64,000 nt of DNA from Croceicoccus hydrothermalis (GTDB lineage Bacteria; Pseudomonadota; Alphaproteobacteria; Sphingomonadales; Sphingomonadaceae), in NCBI RefSeq assembly GCF_022378335.1, contig NZ_JAIQCI010000018.1, forward strand, positions 1-64,000, given 5' to 3'. Positions 25,921-34,849 of the stretch are shown piece by piece. The notes under the pieces were generated by a model. The model had not been told where the DNA came from. It saw only the letters and a program-made list of their open reading frames with translations, and made no database searches. The stretch's first letter is position 1. The number at the start of each line of letters is the position of its first letter. The position numbers and the translations under genes were made by a program.

Positions 25921-26233
25921 AAGTCGGAAATCCTTTTTCTATAATCGGTTATTGGCACCGATGGCCAAAGAGCGGCGGCGCCATTTCTGACCGTGAGGCT
26001 GGTAAAGGATGCGGCCGGGGCGAATGCGGGCGTCATGCGCGGATTCTCGCGTTCGTCCGCTGCCGGACGAATCCCCGCAGGGAATGGCGCACTCCCGGCA
26101 ATTTGAAATTCATATCCCCACTCCCGCTGGCCGCAAGATCATCGTCCTGTACGCCGATAGCTTTATCGGATTGTGGGGTTATCGCCGCCCAAGCGCATCA
26201 CAACCTATCTGCGGATAGGAAATCGGGCTTGCC
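25921..26233. promoter_or_regulatory. Divergent regulatory region upstream of the regulator
   Basis: A 313-bp gap with no convincing gene. It contains a hairpin TTCGTCCG-CTGC-CGGACGAA (26052-26071), extended by GGATTC/GAATCC flanks. A second dyad, CCGATA-GCTT-TATCGG, lies at 26154-26169. Dyad motif e lies at 26201-26219. It should carry promoters for the leftward MDR gene and the rightward regulator; no clear -35/-10 pair was identified by eye. Confidence 0.6.
26201..26219 (+). promoter_or_regulatory. Cluster dyad motif (site e)
   Basis: Plus-strand reading CAACCTATC-TGCG-GATAGG, with the inner arms CCTATC/GATAGG perfectly paired. It ends 14 bp before the first possible start of the regulator (26234) or 89 bp before the second (26309). 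This suggests the regulator controls its own gene. Confidence 0.65.
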
Positions 26234-28984
26234 ATGATGTATGCGCTGCACGATAACAGCGGCATTGCTGGCATACGACCGGCAGGGAGAGGCGAAGAGG
26301 TTGGCCACATGGGCTTAGTGCAGACCACGATCGTGCCGCCGCGTTCGGCGCACGCGTATGTGAAACGGGCAAGGATCGAAAGGCTGGCGGAAAAGATCGC
26401 CGGCTATCGCGCAGTCACGGTTATCGCTCCGGCCGGTTTCGGGAAGACAACCGCCATGCTGCGATGGGCCGATCTGCTGGCCGAACGAGGGCGATCCGTT
26501 CTTTGGATCGCGGCGCGCGCCGGTGTGGACAGTCTCGACACCTTTCTCGAGGCACTGTCCCAGGCCTGTGTCGTGTCGGGTCTTGGCATCGCTTCCAGCG
26601 ATCCGCGTGCATGGTTCGTCGAGCTTGCCAAGCGATCGGGCGCGGCGCCGATCCTGTTCATAGACGATGCCCAGTTGCTGCCCCGCGAAGTGCATGATTT
26701 CGTCGAGCAGCTGATTTTCAGCTCACGCGACGGGTTGACGACCGTCATGGCGTCCCGGGGCGAAAATGACATCAATCTCGCTCGCCTGAGATCGCTGGGA
26801 TACCTGATGGAAGTCAGGATGGCGGACCTGTGTTTCGATACAGAGGAAGCAAGCAGCCTGCTGAGGCAGGAAATTGGGGCAGAGCCGACTGCGGCGCAGA
26901 TCCAGCGCATGATAATGGATACACAGGGCTGGGCCGCCGGCCTGATTCTTGCCTCCCAGACGTGGCACAAGGATAGTTTGCACGCGGAAATGCCTGAACG
27001 GGCGGCCAGTCGGCTGCGTTACGAATATGCGAGCTATTTCCACGAGGAAGTGATCGAGGGACTTCCGCAGGAATTGCGGAACTTCATCATCGACACCTCG
27101 ATCCTGAAAGAACTTTCGCCGTCGGCTTGCGCTGCGGTGATCGGCCAGAGCGAAGCGCGCAAATATCTCGACGAGGCTTTCGAGCGCGGGCTCTTCCTGA
27201 TCGAACTGGACCGCGAGCAGGGCGAATATCGCCACTACAAGCTGTTCCGCGATATGGTTCTGGGGCGGCTCATGAAGCTGGCACCTGAACGCGCAGCCGA
27301 ATTGCACCGGCGCGCCAGCCGCTTCTACGCAGAAACCAGCAATTATCACCTTGCACTGGAGCATGCCGAGCAAAGTACCGATCAGGAATTTCTCGCGTCG
27401 CAGATCGAAACCCTTGCCGAACAGATGATCTATGCCGGGCTGATGCAGCGGCTTGACGAACTGGCTAGCCGGTTGCCGTGGCAGGTGGTCGAGGACAAGC
27501 CGTCGATCCTGCTGGCCATGTCGTGGCGGCGCAGCAGGCGACTGGCATTCACGTCCGCCGAACGCCTGATCGAAGCGGCGGAAAAAGCCATCGAAGATAA
27601 GATGGATGCCGGCGAACTGGATGACTACGCAGCGCGACAGCTGGATTTTCATGTGCGCCACCGCAAGGTCATGTTGCACGCCGCACGCGACGACATGGTC
27701 GCGGTAGAGGAGGAATGCGGCCCGCTGTTGGCCGATCTGGGTGACGATCATCCATATCTCAGCTGTACCCTGCTGGCACAGCTGCTTTCCGCCCGTCGTG
27801 AGCTGTTTCACTTCCACGACATGCTTCGACTGGAAGGTGAATTGCGCAAGGCATTGGCGCGACCGGGTTCAGCCTTCGCATCGATTGCGCTCAAGTCGTC
27901 GGTCGCGCCTACGCTCGTCGCACAGGGCAAGACGGAAACCGCAAAGCAGTTCTTGCATGAAGCGCAGGAAATCGCGCGCCAGCGTGAAAGCGAGGTTTCG
28001 GGGCTAGGCGCGCTGCCGGCACTTCCGTTGGCCGAGATATTATACGAATGCGGCGAACTGGACGAGGCAGCCAGGCTGGTCGACCAGTACATGCCTTCTA
28101 TTCGACAATGGGGCTTCGTCGATCAAGTCGCGTCGGGATATCTCGTGCGCGCCCGGCTGGCGGCCGCCGATGGCGACCTCGCTTCGGCGCTTTCGGTGCT
28201 GGAGGAAGCGCATCTTGTCGCGATCGAATGCGGGCTCGACCGTTTGCGGGCCATGGTCGTATCGGAACAGGTACGCATTTTGATCAAGAACGGGCAGCTG
28301 GAACAGGCCGAAACGCTGTTCTATTCCTGCGACCTGGTGGGCGAAGGAGAACCTGTCCCCACGCTGAATCCGTCGCGGCTCAACGAATGGCTGGCTATTG
28401 CTTGGCTGCGGATTGAAATGCACCGATTCAGGCTGGTGCGCTCGCGCAAGGTGGCGAAGCGCTGGCTGGAACTGGTGCGCCGCCGGGGCGCCATCCGTTC
28501 CGCCCTGTCGTTCGAACTGCTGCTGGCCGAAATTGCGGTACTGGCAGGCAACCGCTCGGAAGCGCGCCGTTCAGTGCGCGCTGCCGTGGAACTGGCCGAG
28601 ACCGGCGGCTGGCTGCGCCCGTTCCTCGACGAGGGGGAAGCGATTGCTGCGCTGATCGTCGACGCCTATGGGACTGGCCCGATCCTCGACGATCCGGTCG
28701 ACAGGTTTGCCCATGGGTTGGTGAAGCTGCTCAAGGGAAATCCGCAGATCGATCAGGACGAAGAGGACGATGACGAGTTCGGCCCCAGCGGCGGCCTGTC
28801 GCTGCGCGAGATCGAGATCCTCACCCAGGTGAGCGGCGGCCTGCGCAACAGGGAAATCGGTGACCGGCTAGGCCTGACCGAAGGCACAGTCAAATGGTAC
28901 ATGCAGCAGATCTACGACAAGCTGGGCGTTCGCCGCCGTCCGCAAGCCGTTCTGCGGGCAAGGCAGCTGGGCATTTTGTCCTGA
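26234..28984 (+). CDS. MalT/LuxR-type ATP-dependent transcriptional regulator
   Basis: 916 residues from ATG 26234. The MalT-like entry motif is TTIVPPRSAHAYVKRARI, Walker A is APAGFGKTT (65-73) and Walker B is ILFIDDAQ (about 140-147). A long helical TPR-like middle follows, then a LuxR-type helix-turn-helix (LSLREIEILTQVSGG, then REIGDRLGLTEGTVKWYM) in the last 65 residues. Such proteins activate catabolic operons when bound to ATP and an inducer. A start at ATG 26309 (MGLVQ), preceded by GAAGAGG, fits the family better and leaves room for dyad site e. It is the best candidate for the cluster-wide regulator. Confidence 0.9.
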   Translation: MMYALHDNSGIAGIRPAGRGEEVGHMGLVQTTIVPPRSAHAYVKRARIERLAEKIAGYRAVTVIAPAGFGKTTAMLRWADLLAERGRSVLWIAARAGVDSLDTFLEALSQACVVSGLGIASSDPRAWFVELAKRSGAAPILFIDDAQLLPREVHDFVEQLIFSSRDGLTTVMASRGENDINLARLRSLGYLMEVRMADLCFDTEEASSLLRQEIGAEPTAAQIQRMIMDTQGWAAGLILASQTWHKDSLHAEMPERAASRLRYEYASYFHEEVIEGLPQELRNFIIDTSILKELSPSACAAVIGQSEARKYLDEAFERGLFLIELDREQGEYRHYKLFRDMVLGRLMKLAPERAAELHRRASRFYAETSNYHLALEHAEQSTDQEFLASQIETLAEQMIYAGLMQRLDELASRLPWQVVEDKPSILLAMSWRRSRRLAFTSAERLIEAAEKAIEDKMDAGELDDYAARQLDFHVRHRKVMLHAARDDMVAVEEECGPLLADLGDDHPYLSCTLLAQLLSARRELFHFHDMLRLEGELRKALARPGSAFASIALKSSVAPTLVAQGKTETAKQFLHEAQEIARQRESEVSGLGALPALPLAEILYECGELDEAARLVDQYMPSIRQWGFVDQVASGYLVRARLAAADGDLASALSVLEEAHLVAIECGLDRLRAMVVSEQVRILIKNGQLEQAETLFYSCDLVGEGEPVPTLNPSRLNEWLAIAWLRIEMHRFRLVRSRKVAKRWLELVRRRGAIRSALSFELLLAEIAVLAGNRSEARRSVRAAVELAETGGWLRPFLDEGEAIAALIVDAYGTGPILDDPVDRFAHGLVKLLKGNPQIDQDEEDDDEFGPSGGLSLREIEILTQVSGGLRNREIGDRLGLTEGTVKWYMQQIYDKLGVRRRPQAVLRARQLGILS

Positions 28985-29003
28985 CACCCTATCGAAGGTT
29001 AGA
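28985..29003 (+). promoter_or_regulatory. Cluster dyad motif (site f1)
   Basis: CACCCTATC-GAAG-GTTAGA, immediately after the regulator stop codon and 64 bp before the BKACE start. A second copy (f2) lies 36 bp further on, so the F420 operon has a tandem pair. Confidence 0.5.
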
Positions 29004-29020
29004 TTACGCCCGGTACCGCA

Positions 29021-29039
29021 CGTCCTACCGCAGGGGAAA
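29021..29039 (+). promoter_or_regulatory. Cluster dyad motif (site f2)
   Basis: CGTCCTACC-GCAG-GGGAAA, 28 bp before the GTG of the BKACE gene. A TATAGC (-10-like) follows at 29041-29046, so the motif would cover the -35 region of the promoter driving the F420 biosynthesis operon. Confidence 0.5.
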
Positions 29040-29066
29040 CTATAGCATTTCTGGCGGGAGTATTCT

Positions 29067-29996
29067 GTGGCCAAGGGTAAGGTAATCATCAGCTGCGCGG
29101 TGACCGGCGCGATCCATACGCCGAGCATGTCGCCGCATTTGCCGGTGACCGCTGACGAGATTGCGGAAGCGGCCATCGGCGCGGCTGACGCGGGCGCGGC
29201 CATCATTCATTTGCACGCCCGCAATCCCAAGGACGGGCGTCCGGACCAGAATCCCGATCTCTACGAACCCTTCCTCAAGGTCATCAAGCAGCGGACCGAT
29301 GCGGTGCTGAACATCACCACCGGCGGCCATCCCTCGATGACGCTGGAAGAAAGGCTGAGGCCGGCAACGCGTTTCGCGCCTGAAGTCGCCAGCCTCAACA
29401 TGGGTTCGATGGGGTTCGGCCTGTTCCCGATGCTGACCCGCTACAAGGACTGGAAATACGACTGGGAGCCGGCCACGCTTGAGGCATCTCGCGACCTTGT
29501 ATTCAAGAACACCTATAAGGATATCGAAGGGCTGCTGGAACTGCTTTCCCCGCTGGGCACGCGGTTCGAGTTCGAATGCTATGACACTAGCCATCTGTAC
29601 AACCTGGCGCATTTCCTCGATCGCGGGCTGGTGAAGGCTCCGCTGTTCGTTCAGACTTGCTTCGGCATCCTCGGCGGCATCGGCAGCCACCCTGAAGATA
29701 TCCAGCACATGAAGCGCACGGCGGACAGGCTGTTTGGCGACCAGTACGAATGGTCGGTGCTGGGCGCCGGCGCACGGCAGATGAGCATCGTCGCCATGGC
29801 TGCGTCGATGGGCGGCAATGTTCGCGTGGGCCTTGAAGATTCGCTCTGGGCCGGTCCGGGCCGACTGGCGGAAACCAACGCCGAACAAGTCGCGACCGCA
29901 AAAGCCATCGTAGAGGGTATGGGCCTGTCCGTGGCAACGCCTGACGAAGCGCGCCAGATCCTTGACCTCAAGGGCGCCGACCGGACCAATATCTGA
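29067..29996 (+). CDS. BKACE family beta-keto acid cleavage enzyme
   Basis: 309 residues starting at GTG, preceded by GGGAG. The zinc-binding HLHAR motif (IIHLHARNP) and the GLEDSLW segment with its acidic ligand identify the 3-keto-5-aminohexanoate cleavage (DUF849) family. These enzymes condense a beta-keto acid with acetyl-CoA and split it into acetoacetate plus a new acyl-CoA. The substrate range is wide, so the target here is unknown. It is the first gene of the rightward operon that carries the F420 genes, about 105 bp before the LLM gene. Confidence 0.9.
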   Translation: MAKGKVIISCAVTGAIHTPSMSPHLPVTADEIAEAAIGAADAGAAIIHLHARNPKDGRPDQNPDLYEPFLKVIKQRTDAVLNITTGGHPSMTLEERLRPATRFAPEVASLNMGSMGFGLFPMLTRYKDWKYDWEPATLEASRDLVFKNTYKDIEGLLELLSPLGTRFEFECYDTSHLYNLAHFLDRGLVKAPLFVQTCFGILGGIGSHPEDIQHMKRTADRLFGDQYEWSVLGAGARQMSIVAMAASMGGNVRVGLEDSLWAGPGRLAETNAEQVATAKAIVEGMGLSVATPDEARQILDLKGADRTNI

Positions 29997-30101
29997 GCAG
30001 GAAATGATCCACGCAGGACCAGGACGCTATAGGGAACGCGGCGATAGTCAGCGCAGTCACGTAGCGCCGCCGGCCCGTTGCGTTTGCTGGGGGCGAGGCC
30101 G

Positions 30102-31103
30102 ATGAAGCTGGGTATCTGTTCGATGTGGGGCACCTCGCTGGACTTGTTCCGCAGCGAGGTGAGGCTGGCGGCGGAGCTGGACTATGATCTGGTCACGGTC
30201 GGGGATTCGCCGGCCGGCTGGCATGAAATGGTCACCTCCATGACATTGGCGGCACTTGAAGCGCCCAAGGCGCGGATCGGCTCGCTTGTGACATCGCCGT
30301 TCATGCGCCACCCGCTCGTCGCGGCGAGTGCCTTTGCCACCATCGACAAATTGACGGGCGGGCGGGCGGTCATGGGATTTGCGACAGGGGGCAGCACGGT
30401 CCTGGCCGTGGGGCGCGCACCGGCCACGCAAAAGGAAGTGCGGGCCGAACTTGTCGCCCTGCGCCAGCTTTTCGCCGGCGAGGAGATCGAGTGGGAAGGG
30501 CGGCCCGTCAAATCGCTTCGCTTCGCGCGCAAGGTTCCGATCTATTATTCCGCTTTCGGCCCAAAGGCTATCGCGCTTGCAGGAGAGCTTGCCGATGGGG
30601 CCATCCTGTTTGCAGGTGACCAGAGCCTCGATGCGCTGGAGCAGAGGATTGCTGAGTTGCGCGTTGCCGCCGCCAGGGCGGGCCGCGATGCCGATGCGCT
30701 CGACATCTGGGTGACCAGCTATATTTCGGTGCGAGAGCATCGGCAGCAGGCCATCGACGACCTGAAGGCTTTTATTGCCGTCAATGCGATGGCCTTTCGT
30801 ACGCCCGAGACGTTGGCGATGCTGCCCCATAATGTCCGCCCGCTCGTCCAGGCTTTTCAGGCACGTTATGATCCATCGGAACATGTCGTGGTCGGCGGAC
30901 GCAACGTTCGGCTGATGGACGAGATGGGGCTCACCGAATTCCTGCAGGATTTCGATACGATCGCGGGACCTGAAGACCACGTGGCAGGGGTCATGGCCAG
31001 GATGGAAGCGATGGGTGTTTCCACGCTTATCGCCGCGCTTCCTGGGCATGCCGATCCGCTCACCACGATCCGCGGCCTCGCAGCCGCAAGAAAGAGAATG
31101 TAA
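30102..31103 (+). CDS. Luciferase-like oxidoreductase (F420/FMN), LLM family
   Basis: 333 residues, TIM-barrel LLM protein. The N-terminus MKLGICSMWGTSLDLFR and the segment LTGGRAVMGFATGGSTV are typical, as is the SYISVREHRQQAIDDL region. The start is the ATG preceded by GGGGGCGAGG; an upstream ATG lacks a site. Family members use F420 (F420-dependent dehydrogenases/reductases) or FMNH2. Lying six bases before CofGH in the same operon makes an F420-dependent role likely. One of four LLM genes in the window. Confidence 0.85.
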   Translation: MKLGICSMWGTSLDLFRSEVRLAAELDYDLVTVGDSPAGWHEMVTSMTLAALEAPKARIGSLVTSPFMRHPLVAASAFATIDKLTGGRAVMGFATGGSTVLAVGRAPATQKEVRAELVALRQLFAGEEIEWEGRPVKSLRFARKVPIYYSAFGPKAIALAGELADGAILFAGDQSLDALEQRIAELRVAAARAGRDADALDIWVTSYISVREHRQQAIDDLKAFIAVNAMAFRTPETLAMLPHNVRPLVQAFQARYDPSEHVVVGGRNVRLMDEMGLTEFLQDFDTIAGPEDHVAGVMARMEAMGVSTLIAALPGHADPLTTIRGLAAARKRM

Positions 31104-31109
31104 CGCGAT

Positions 31110-33422
31110 ATGGCATATTGGTGGAACAGGACCGAAGCGCGCGATTGGCTGGACAGGCTGGAGCGTTTCTCGCTGGACGAACTGGCCGCAGAGGCCGAGG
31201 CCAAGACGATTGCGGCGCATGGCGCGGTGGTCACCTATTCGCGCAAGGTTTTCATACCGCTGACGAAATTGTGCCGCGATGTCTGCCATTACTGCACGTT
31301 CGCTCACCGCCCGTCGCAACTGACGGCGCCATTCCTCGAACCGGAAGAAGTGCTTGAGATCGCCCGCGCGGGCGAACAGCGCGGTTGCCGCGAAGCATTG
31401 TTCACTCTGGGCGACCAGCCCGAGGCCCGCTATTCCGCCGCGCGCCGGTGGCTGGACGAGCGCGGCTTCGCCAGCACGCTGGATTATCTGGCGCATGTCG
31501 CCTCGCTCGTCCTCGAAGAAACGAGCCTTCTGCCGCATCTCAACCCCGGGATCATGACGGCTGCCGATTACGAAAAACTGCGTCCGGTCTCGGCTTCGAT
31601 GGGATTGATGCTGGAAAGCACGTCGGAACGGCTGTGCGGCAAGGGAATGCCGCATTACGGGTCTCCCGACAAGATACCGGAAGTCCGCCTGCAATCCCTG
31701 CGCGATGCTGGCGAGGCAAAGGTGCCCTTTACCACCGGCCTGCTGATCGGGATTGGCGAAACGCGCCTGGAACGGGTGGAGGCACTGCTTGCGATCTGCG
31801 ATCTGCATGCGCGCCATGGCCATATCCAGGAAGTCATCATCCAGAACTTCCGCGCCAAGCCCGGGACGCTGATGGCAGCAACGCCCGATATCGGGCTCGA
31901 CGAACATCTCTGGACGATAGCCGCTGCCCGCTTGATACTTCAGGCGGAAATGGTGGTGCAGGCACCGCCCAACCTGCAGCCGGGACAGCTGGGCAAGCTT
32001 ATCCGTGCGGGCGTCAACGACTGGGGCGGGGTTTCGCCGGTCACGCTCGACCATGTGAACCCCGAAGCGCCCTGGCCACATCTTGAGCAGCTGGAGACCC
32101 AGACCGAGGAGGCCGGACGGCACCTGCGCCAGCGGCTTGCCATCGGCCCGGCATTCGCTCGTGCACCCGGATTGTGGACGGACGAGGCGCTTCAGCCGCG
32201 CATTCGAAGGGCCATCGATGCGCGCGGATTACCGCGAGACAGCGACTGGCATCCCGGCACCGGCGGGGCGATACCGGAAGGGCCGCTCTCCATCGGTATC
32301 GGAGGGGACAAGGAAATTCGCATAGCCCTGGGCCGGGTTGAGCACGGCGAGGAGCTCGGCGCGTTCCACATCGAAAGGATGTTCGGGGCCGAAGGCCGCG
32401 ATTTCGAGCGGATCTGCCGCGTTGCCGACGAGCTGAGGCATGACCGGGTGGGCGACAATGTCACCCATGTGATCAATCGCAACATCAACTATACCAATAT
32501 CTGCCTTTACCGCTGCGGCTTCTGCGCCTTCTCCAAGGGCAGCACCAAGAGCGAGCGCGGCCCGGCGTATAATATCGACCATGCCGAAATCGCCCGCCGC
32601 ACGGTCGAGGCGCGCGAACGCGGCGCGAGCGAGGTGTGCCTGCAAGGGGGCATCCACCCGAGCTATGACGGCAACACCTATCGCGGGATCGTGCAAGCGG
32701 TAAAGGATGCAGTGCCGGACATGCATGTGCACGCGTTCTCGCCGCTGGAGGTGCATCACGGCGCCACCACGCTGGGGCTGGATTACGAAGATTACCTCGC
32801 TTCGCTCAAGGAATGCGGGCTGGCAACCTTGCCGGGGACGGCGGCTGAAATCCTGTCAGATGATATCCGCGACATCATTTGCCCCGACAAGCTTTCGACC
32901 GGCGAATGGCTGGCGGTGATGCAGGCGGCACACAAGGTGGGGCTGAAGACCACATCCACCATCATGTTCGGCCATGTCGAAACCTATGCCCACTGGGCCA
33001 CGCATCTGCTGCGCCTGCGCGAATTGCAGATGGAAAGCAGCGGCTTCACCGAATTCGTGCCTTTGCCTTTCGTCCATATGGAGGCACCGAACTGGCGCCG
33101 CGGGCAAACCCGTTCCGGCCCGACATGGCGCGAAACAGTGCTGATGCATGCCGTGTCGCGGATTGCGCTGGACGGTGCCATTCCGAACATTCAGGTCAGC
33201 TGGGTAAAACTGGGTCCGGAGGGGGCGGCCCACATACTTCAGGCAGGTGCCAACGATCTGGGCGGGACGCTGATGGACGAATCGATCACGCGCGCTGCGG
33301 GCGGGGTGAACGGACAGGAATTCGGTGTTCCCGAAATGCGCGCGCTGGCCCATGGCATCGGTCGCCGCCTGCAGGAACGCTCCACGCTTTACGGTCTGGC
33401 CGCGGGCGAGACCGTCGCATAA
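31110..33422 (+). CDS. fbiC: 7,8-didemethyl-8-hydroxy-5-deazariboflavin (FO) synthase, CofG-CofH fusion
   Basis: 770 residues carrying both radical-SAM halves of FO synthase. The CofG half has the cluster motif CRDVCHYC (C55, C59, C62), and the CofH half has CLYRCGFC (C465, C469, C472). The two domains together convert tyrosine and 5-amino-6-ribitylamino-uracil into the deazaflavin FO, the chromophore of coenzyme F420. The fused order CofG-CofH is that of actinobacterial FbiC and other aerobic bacteria, whereas archaea use separate genes. It is somewhat shorter than the mycobacterial protein at its N-terminus. It is followed by Fno, CofE, CofD and CofC in one operon. Confidence 0.96.
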   Translation: MAYWWNRTEARDWLDRLERFSLDELAAEAEAKTIAAHGAVVTYSRKVFIPLTKLCRDVCHYCTFAHRPSQLTAPFLEPEEVLEIARAGEQRGCREALFTLGDQPEARYSAARRWLDERGFASTLDYLAHVASLVLEETSLLPHLNPGIMTAADYEKLRPVSASMGLMLESTSERLCGKGMPHYGSPDKIPEVRLQSLRDAGEAKVPFTTGLLIGIGETRLERVEALLAICDLHARHGHIQEVIIQNFRAKPGTLMAATPDIGLDEHLWTIAAARLILQAEMVVQAPPNLQPGQLGKLIRAGVNDWGGVSPVTLDHVNPEAPWPHLEQLETQTEEAGRHLRQRLAIGPAFARAPGLWTDEALQPRIRRAIDARGLPRDSDWHPGTGGAIPEGPLSIGIGGDKEIRIALGRVEHGEELGAFHIERMFGAEGRDFERICRVADELRHDRVGDNVTHVINRNINYTNICLYRCGFCAFSKGSTKSERGPAYNIDHAEIARRTVEARERGASEVCLQGGIHPSYDGNTYRGIVQAVKDAVPDMHVHAFSPLEVHHGATTLGLDYEDYLASLKECGLATLPGTAAEILSDDIRDIICPDKLSTGEWLAVMQAAHKVGLKTTSTIMFGHVETYAHWATHLLRLRELQMESSGFTEFVPLPFVHMEAPNWRRGQTRSGPTWRETVLMHAVSRIALDGAIPNIQVSWVKLGPEGAAHILQAGANDLGGTLMDESITRAAGGVNGQEFGVPEMRALAHGIGRRLQERSTLYGLAAGETVA

Positions 33423-33443
33423 TTTGACAGGATTGGATAGTTT

Positions 33444-34094
33444 ATGAGCCAGACGATCGCAGTAGTCGGCGGTACGGGCAATCTCGGCAGCGCCATTGCA
33501 TGGCGGCTTGCCAAGGCAGGGCATCAGGTGATCATCGGATCGCGCTCTGCTGAAGCGGCCATTGCCCGGGCAGAGGAACTCGGCCATGGGCTGACCGGCA
33601 TGGCCAATGCCGATGCGGCGCAGGCGGGCGACATCGTGTTGGTCACCGTGCCGTTTTCCGCCCAAGCGGCGACGCTGGCCGATATCAAGCCGCATGTCGC
33701 CGGCAAGATCGTCGTCGATACCACTGTCCCGCTCGTTCCGCCCAAGGTGATGCGCGTCCAGTTGCCTGAAGAAGGATCGGCAGCGATATGCGCCAGCAAT
33801 CTGCTGGGCGACGATGTCCGGTTGGTCGCGGCGTTCCACAATGTCGCGGCGCATCGCCTGGCAGAGGATGGCTTTGTCGATTGCGACATTCTGGTGTTCG
33901 GCGACGACAAGGCGGCACGTGCCGAAGTTGTCGCGCTGGCAGAAGCCATTGGGCAACGCGGCATCCATGCCGGCCCGCTGGTCAACGCGGCGGCGGCCGA
34001 GGCGATGACCTCGCTGCTGATCTTCATCAACAAGAACTACAAGGTCGATGGCGCCGGAATTCGCATCACGGGCGAATTGAACGCCCCCGATTGA
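33444..34094 (+). CDS. NADPH:F420 oxidoreductase (Fno-like)
   Basis: 216 residues, the normal size for Fno. The N-terminal NADP-binding fold reads AVVGGTGNLGSAIAWRLAKAG, with the arginine-containing IIGSRS that favours NADP(H). VLVTVPFSAQ and the C-terminal VNAAAAEAMTSLLIFINK block match the F420-binding side of Fno. It transfers hydride between NADPH and F420, so it can supply F420H2 for the LLM enzymes here. Located between CofGH and CofE, 21 bp after the former. Confidence 0.9.
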   Translation: MSQTIAVVGGTGNLGSAIAWRLAKAGHQVIIGSRSAEAAIARAEELGHGLTGMANADAAQAGDIVLVTVPFSAQAATLADIKPHVAGKIVVDTTVPLVPPKVMRVQLPEEGSAAICASNLLGDDVRLVAAFHNVAAHRLAEDGFVDCDILVFGDDKAARAEVVALAEAIGQRGIHAGPLVNAAAAEAMTSLLIFINKNYKVDGAGIRITGELNAPD

Positions 34095-34096
34095 CG

Positions 34097-34849
34097 ATGT
34101 TCAGCGTATTTCCCGTCGGCGACTTGCCGGAATTCCATGGTGGCGATGTGCCTTCCATACTGGCCGACCGCCTTGCCCAGGGCGACCCCGGCCTTGCGCC
34201 CGGCGATATTCTTGTCGTCACGCAAAAGATCGTTTCGAAATCGGAAGGCCGGATGGTCGCGCTTTCGTCGGTCGATATTAGCGACGGCGCGCGCGATCTT
34301 GCCCGCCAAACCCATAAGGACCCCGCGCTGGTCGAGATGGTACTGCGCGAATCCAGCGACGTGGTGAGAGCGGTGCCCAACGTACTGATAACGCGGCACC
34401 GGCTTGGCCATGTGATGGCGAATGCCGGCATCGATGCTTCCAATCTGGGTACATGTGGCGAGGAAAAGGTGCTTTTACTGCCCGAAGATCCCGATGCCAG
34501 CGCGGCCCGCATAGCCGATGCATGCCACGCCCGAACGGGCATCAGGCCTGGTGTCATCATCTCCGACAGCTTTGGCCGTCCATGGCGGATCGGGACGACC
34601 AATGTGGCGATCGGCGTGGCTGGTCCCCCCGCCGTGATCGATGAGCGAGGCAAACCCGACAGGGACGGGCGGATCATGCAGGTGACGCAAATCGCCTTTG
34701 CCGATGCCGCAGCCGGGGCGGCTGGGCTTGCGATGGGCGAGGGCCCCGAGGGCTTGCCGGCTTGCGTGCTGCGCGGCCTGCCATGGCAGCACGGCGATCA
34801 GACCAGCCGGAACCTGCTGCGTCCGGCGGGGGAGGATTTGTTCCGATGA
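34097..34849 (+). CDS. cofE: Coenzyme F420-0:L-glutamate ligase, single-domain CofE
   Basis: 250 residues, equal to stand-alone archaeal CofE. Conserved blocks include DILVVTQKIVSKSEGR, the GIRPGVIISDSFGRPWR metal/nucleotide loop and IGTTNVAIGVAG. It adds gamma-linked glutamates to F420-0. Actinobacterial FbiB carries an extra C-terminal FMN domain that reduces dehydro-F420-0 and helps polymerise a longer tail; that domain is missing here and not seen elsewhere in the window. It starts two bases after the Fno stop and overlaps the CofD start (ATGA). Confidence 0.93.
   Translation: MFSVFPVGDLPEFHGGDVPSILADRLAQGDPGLAPGDILVVTQKIVSKSEGRMVALSSVDISDGARDLARQTHKDPALVEMVLRESSDVVRAVPNVLITRHRLGHVMANAGIDASNLGTCGEEKVLLLPEDPDASAARIADACHARTGIRPGVIISDSFGRPWRIGTTNVAIGVAGPPAVIDERGKPDRDGRIMQVTQIAFADAAAGAAGLAMGEGPEGLPACVLRGLPWQHGDQTSRNLLRPAGEDLFR

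Noticed and set aside
30057-32123. Very long open frame on the minus strand opposite CofGH
   Set aside because: The plus-strand frame has clear radical-SAM motifs. The antisense reading is low-complexity Arg/Gly/His-rich sequence typical of high-GC shadow frames and has no ribosome site.
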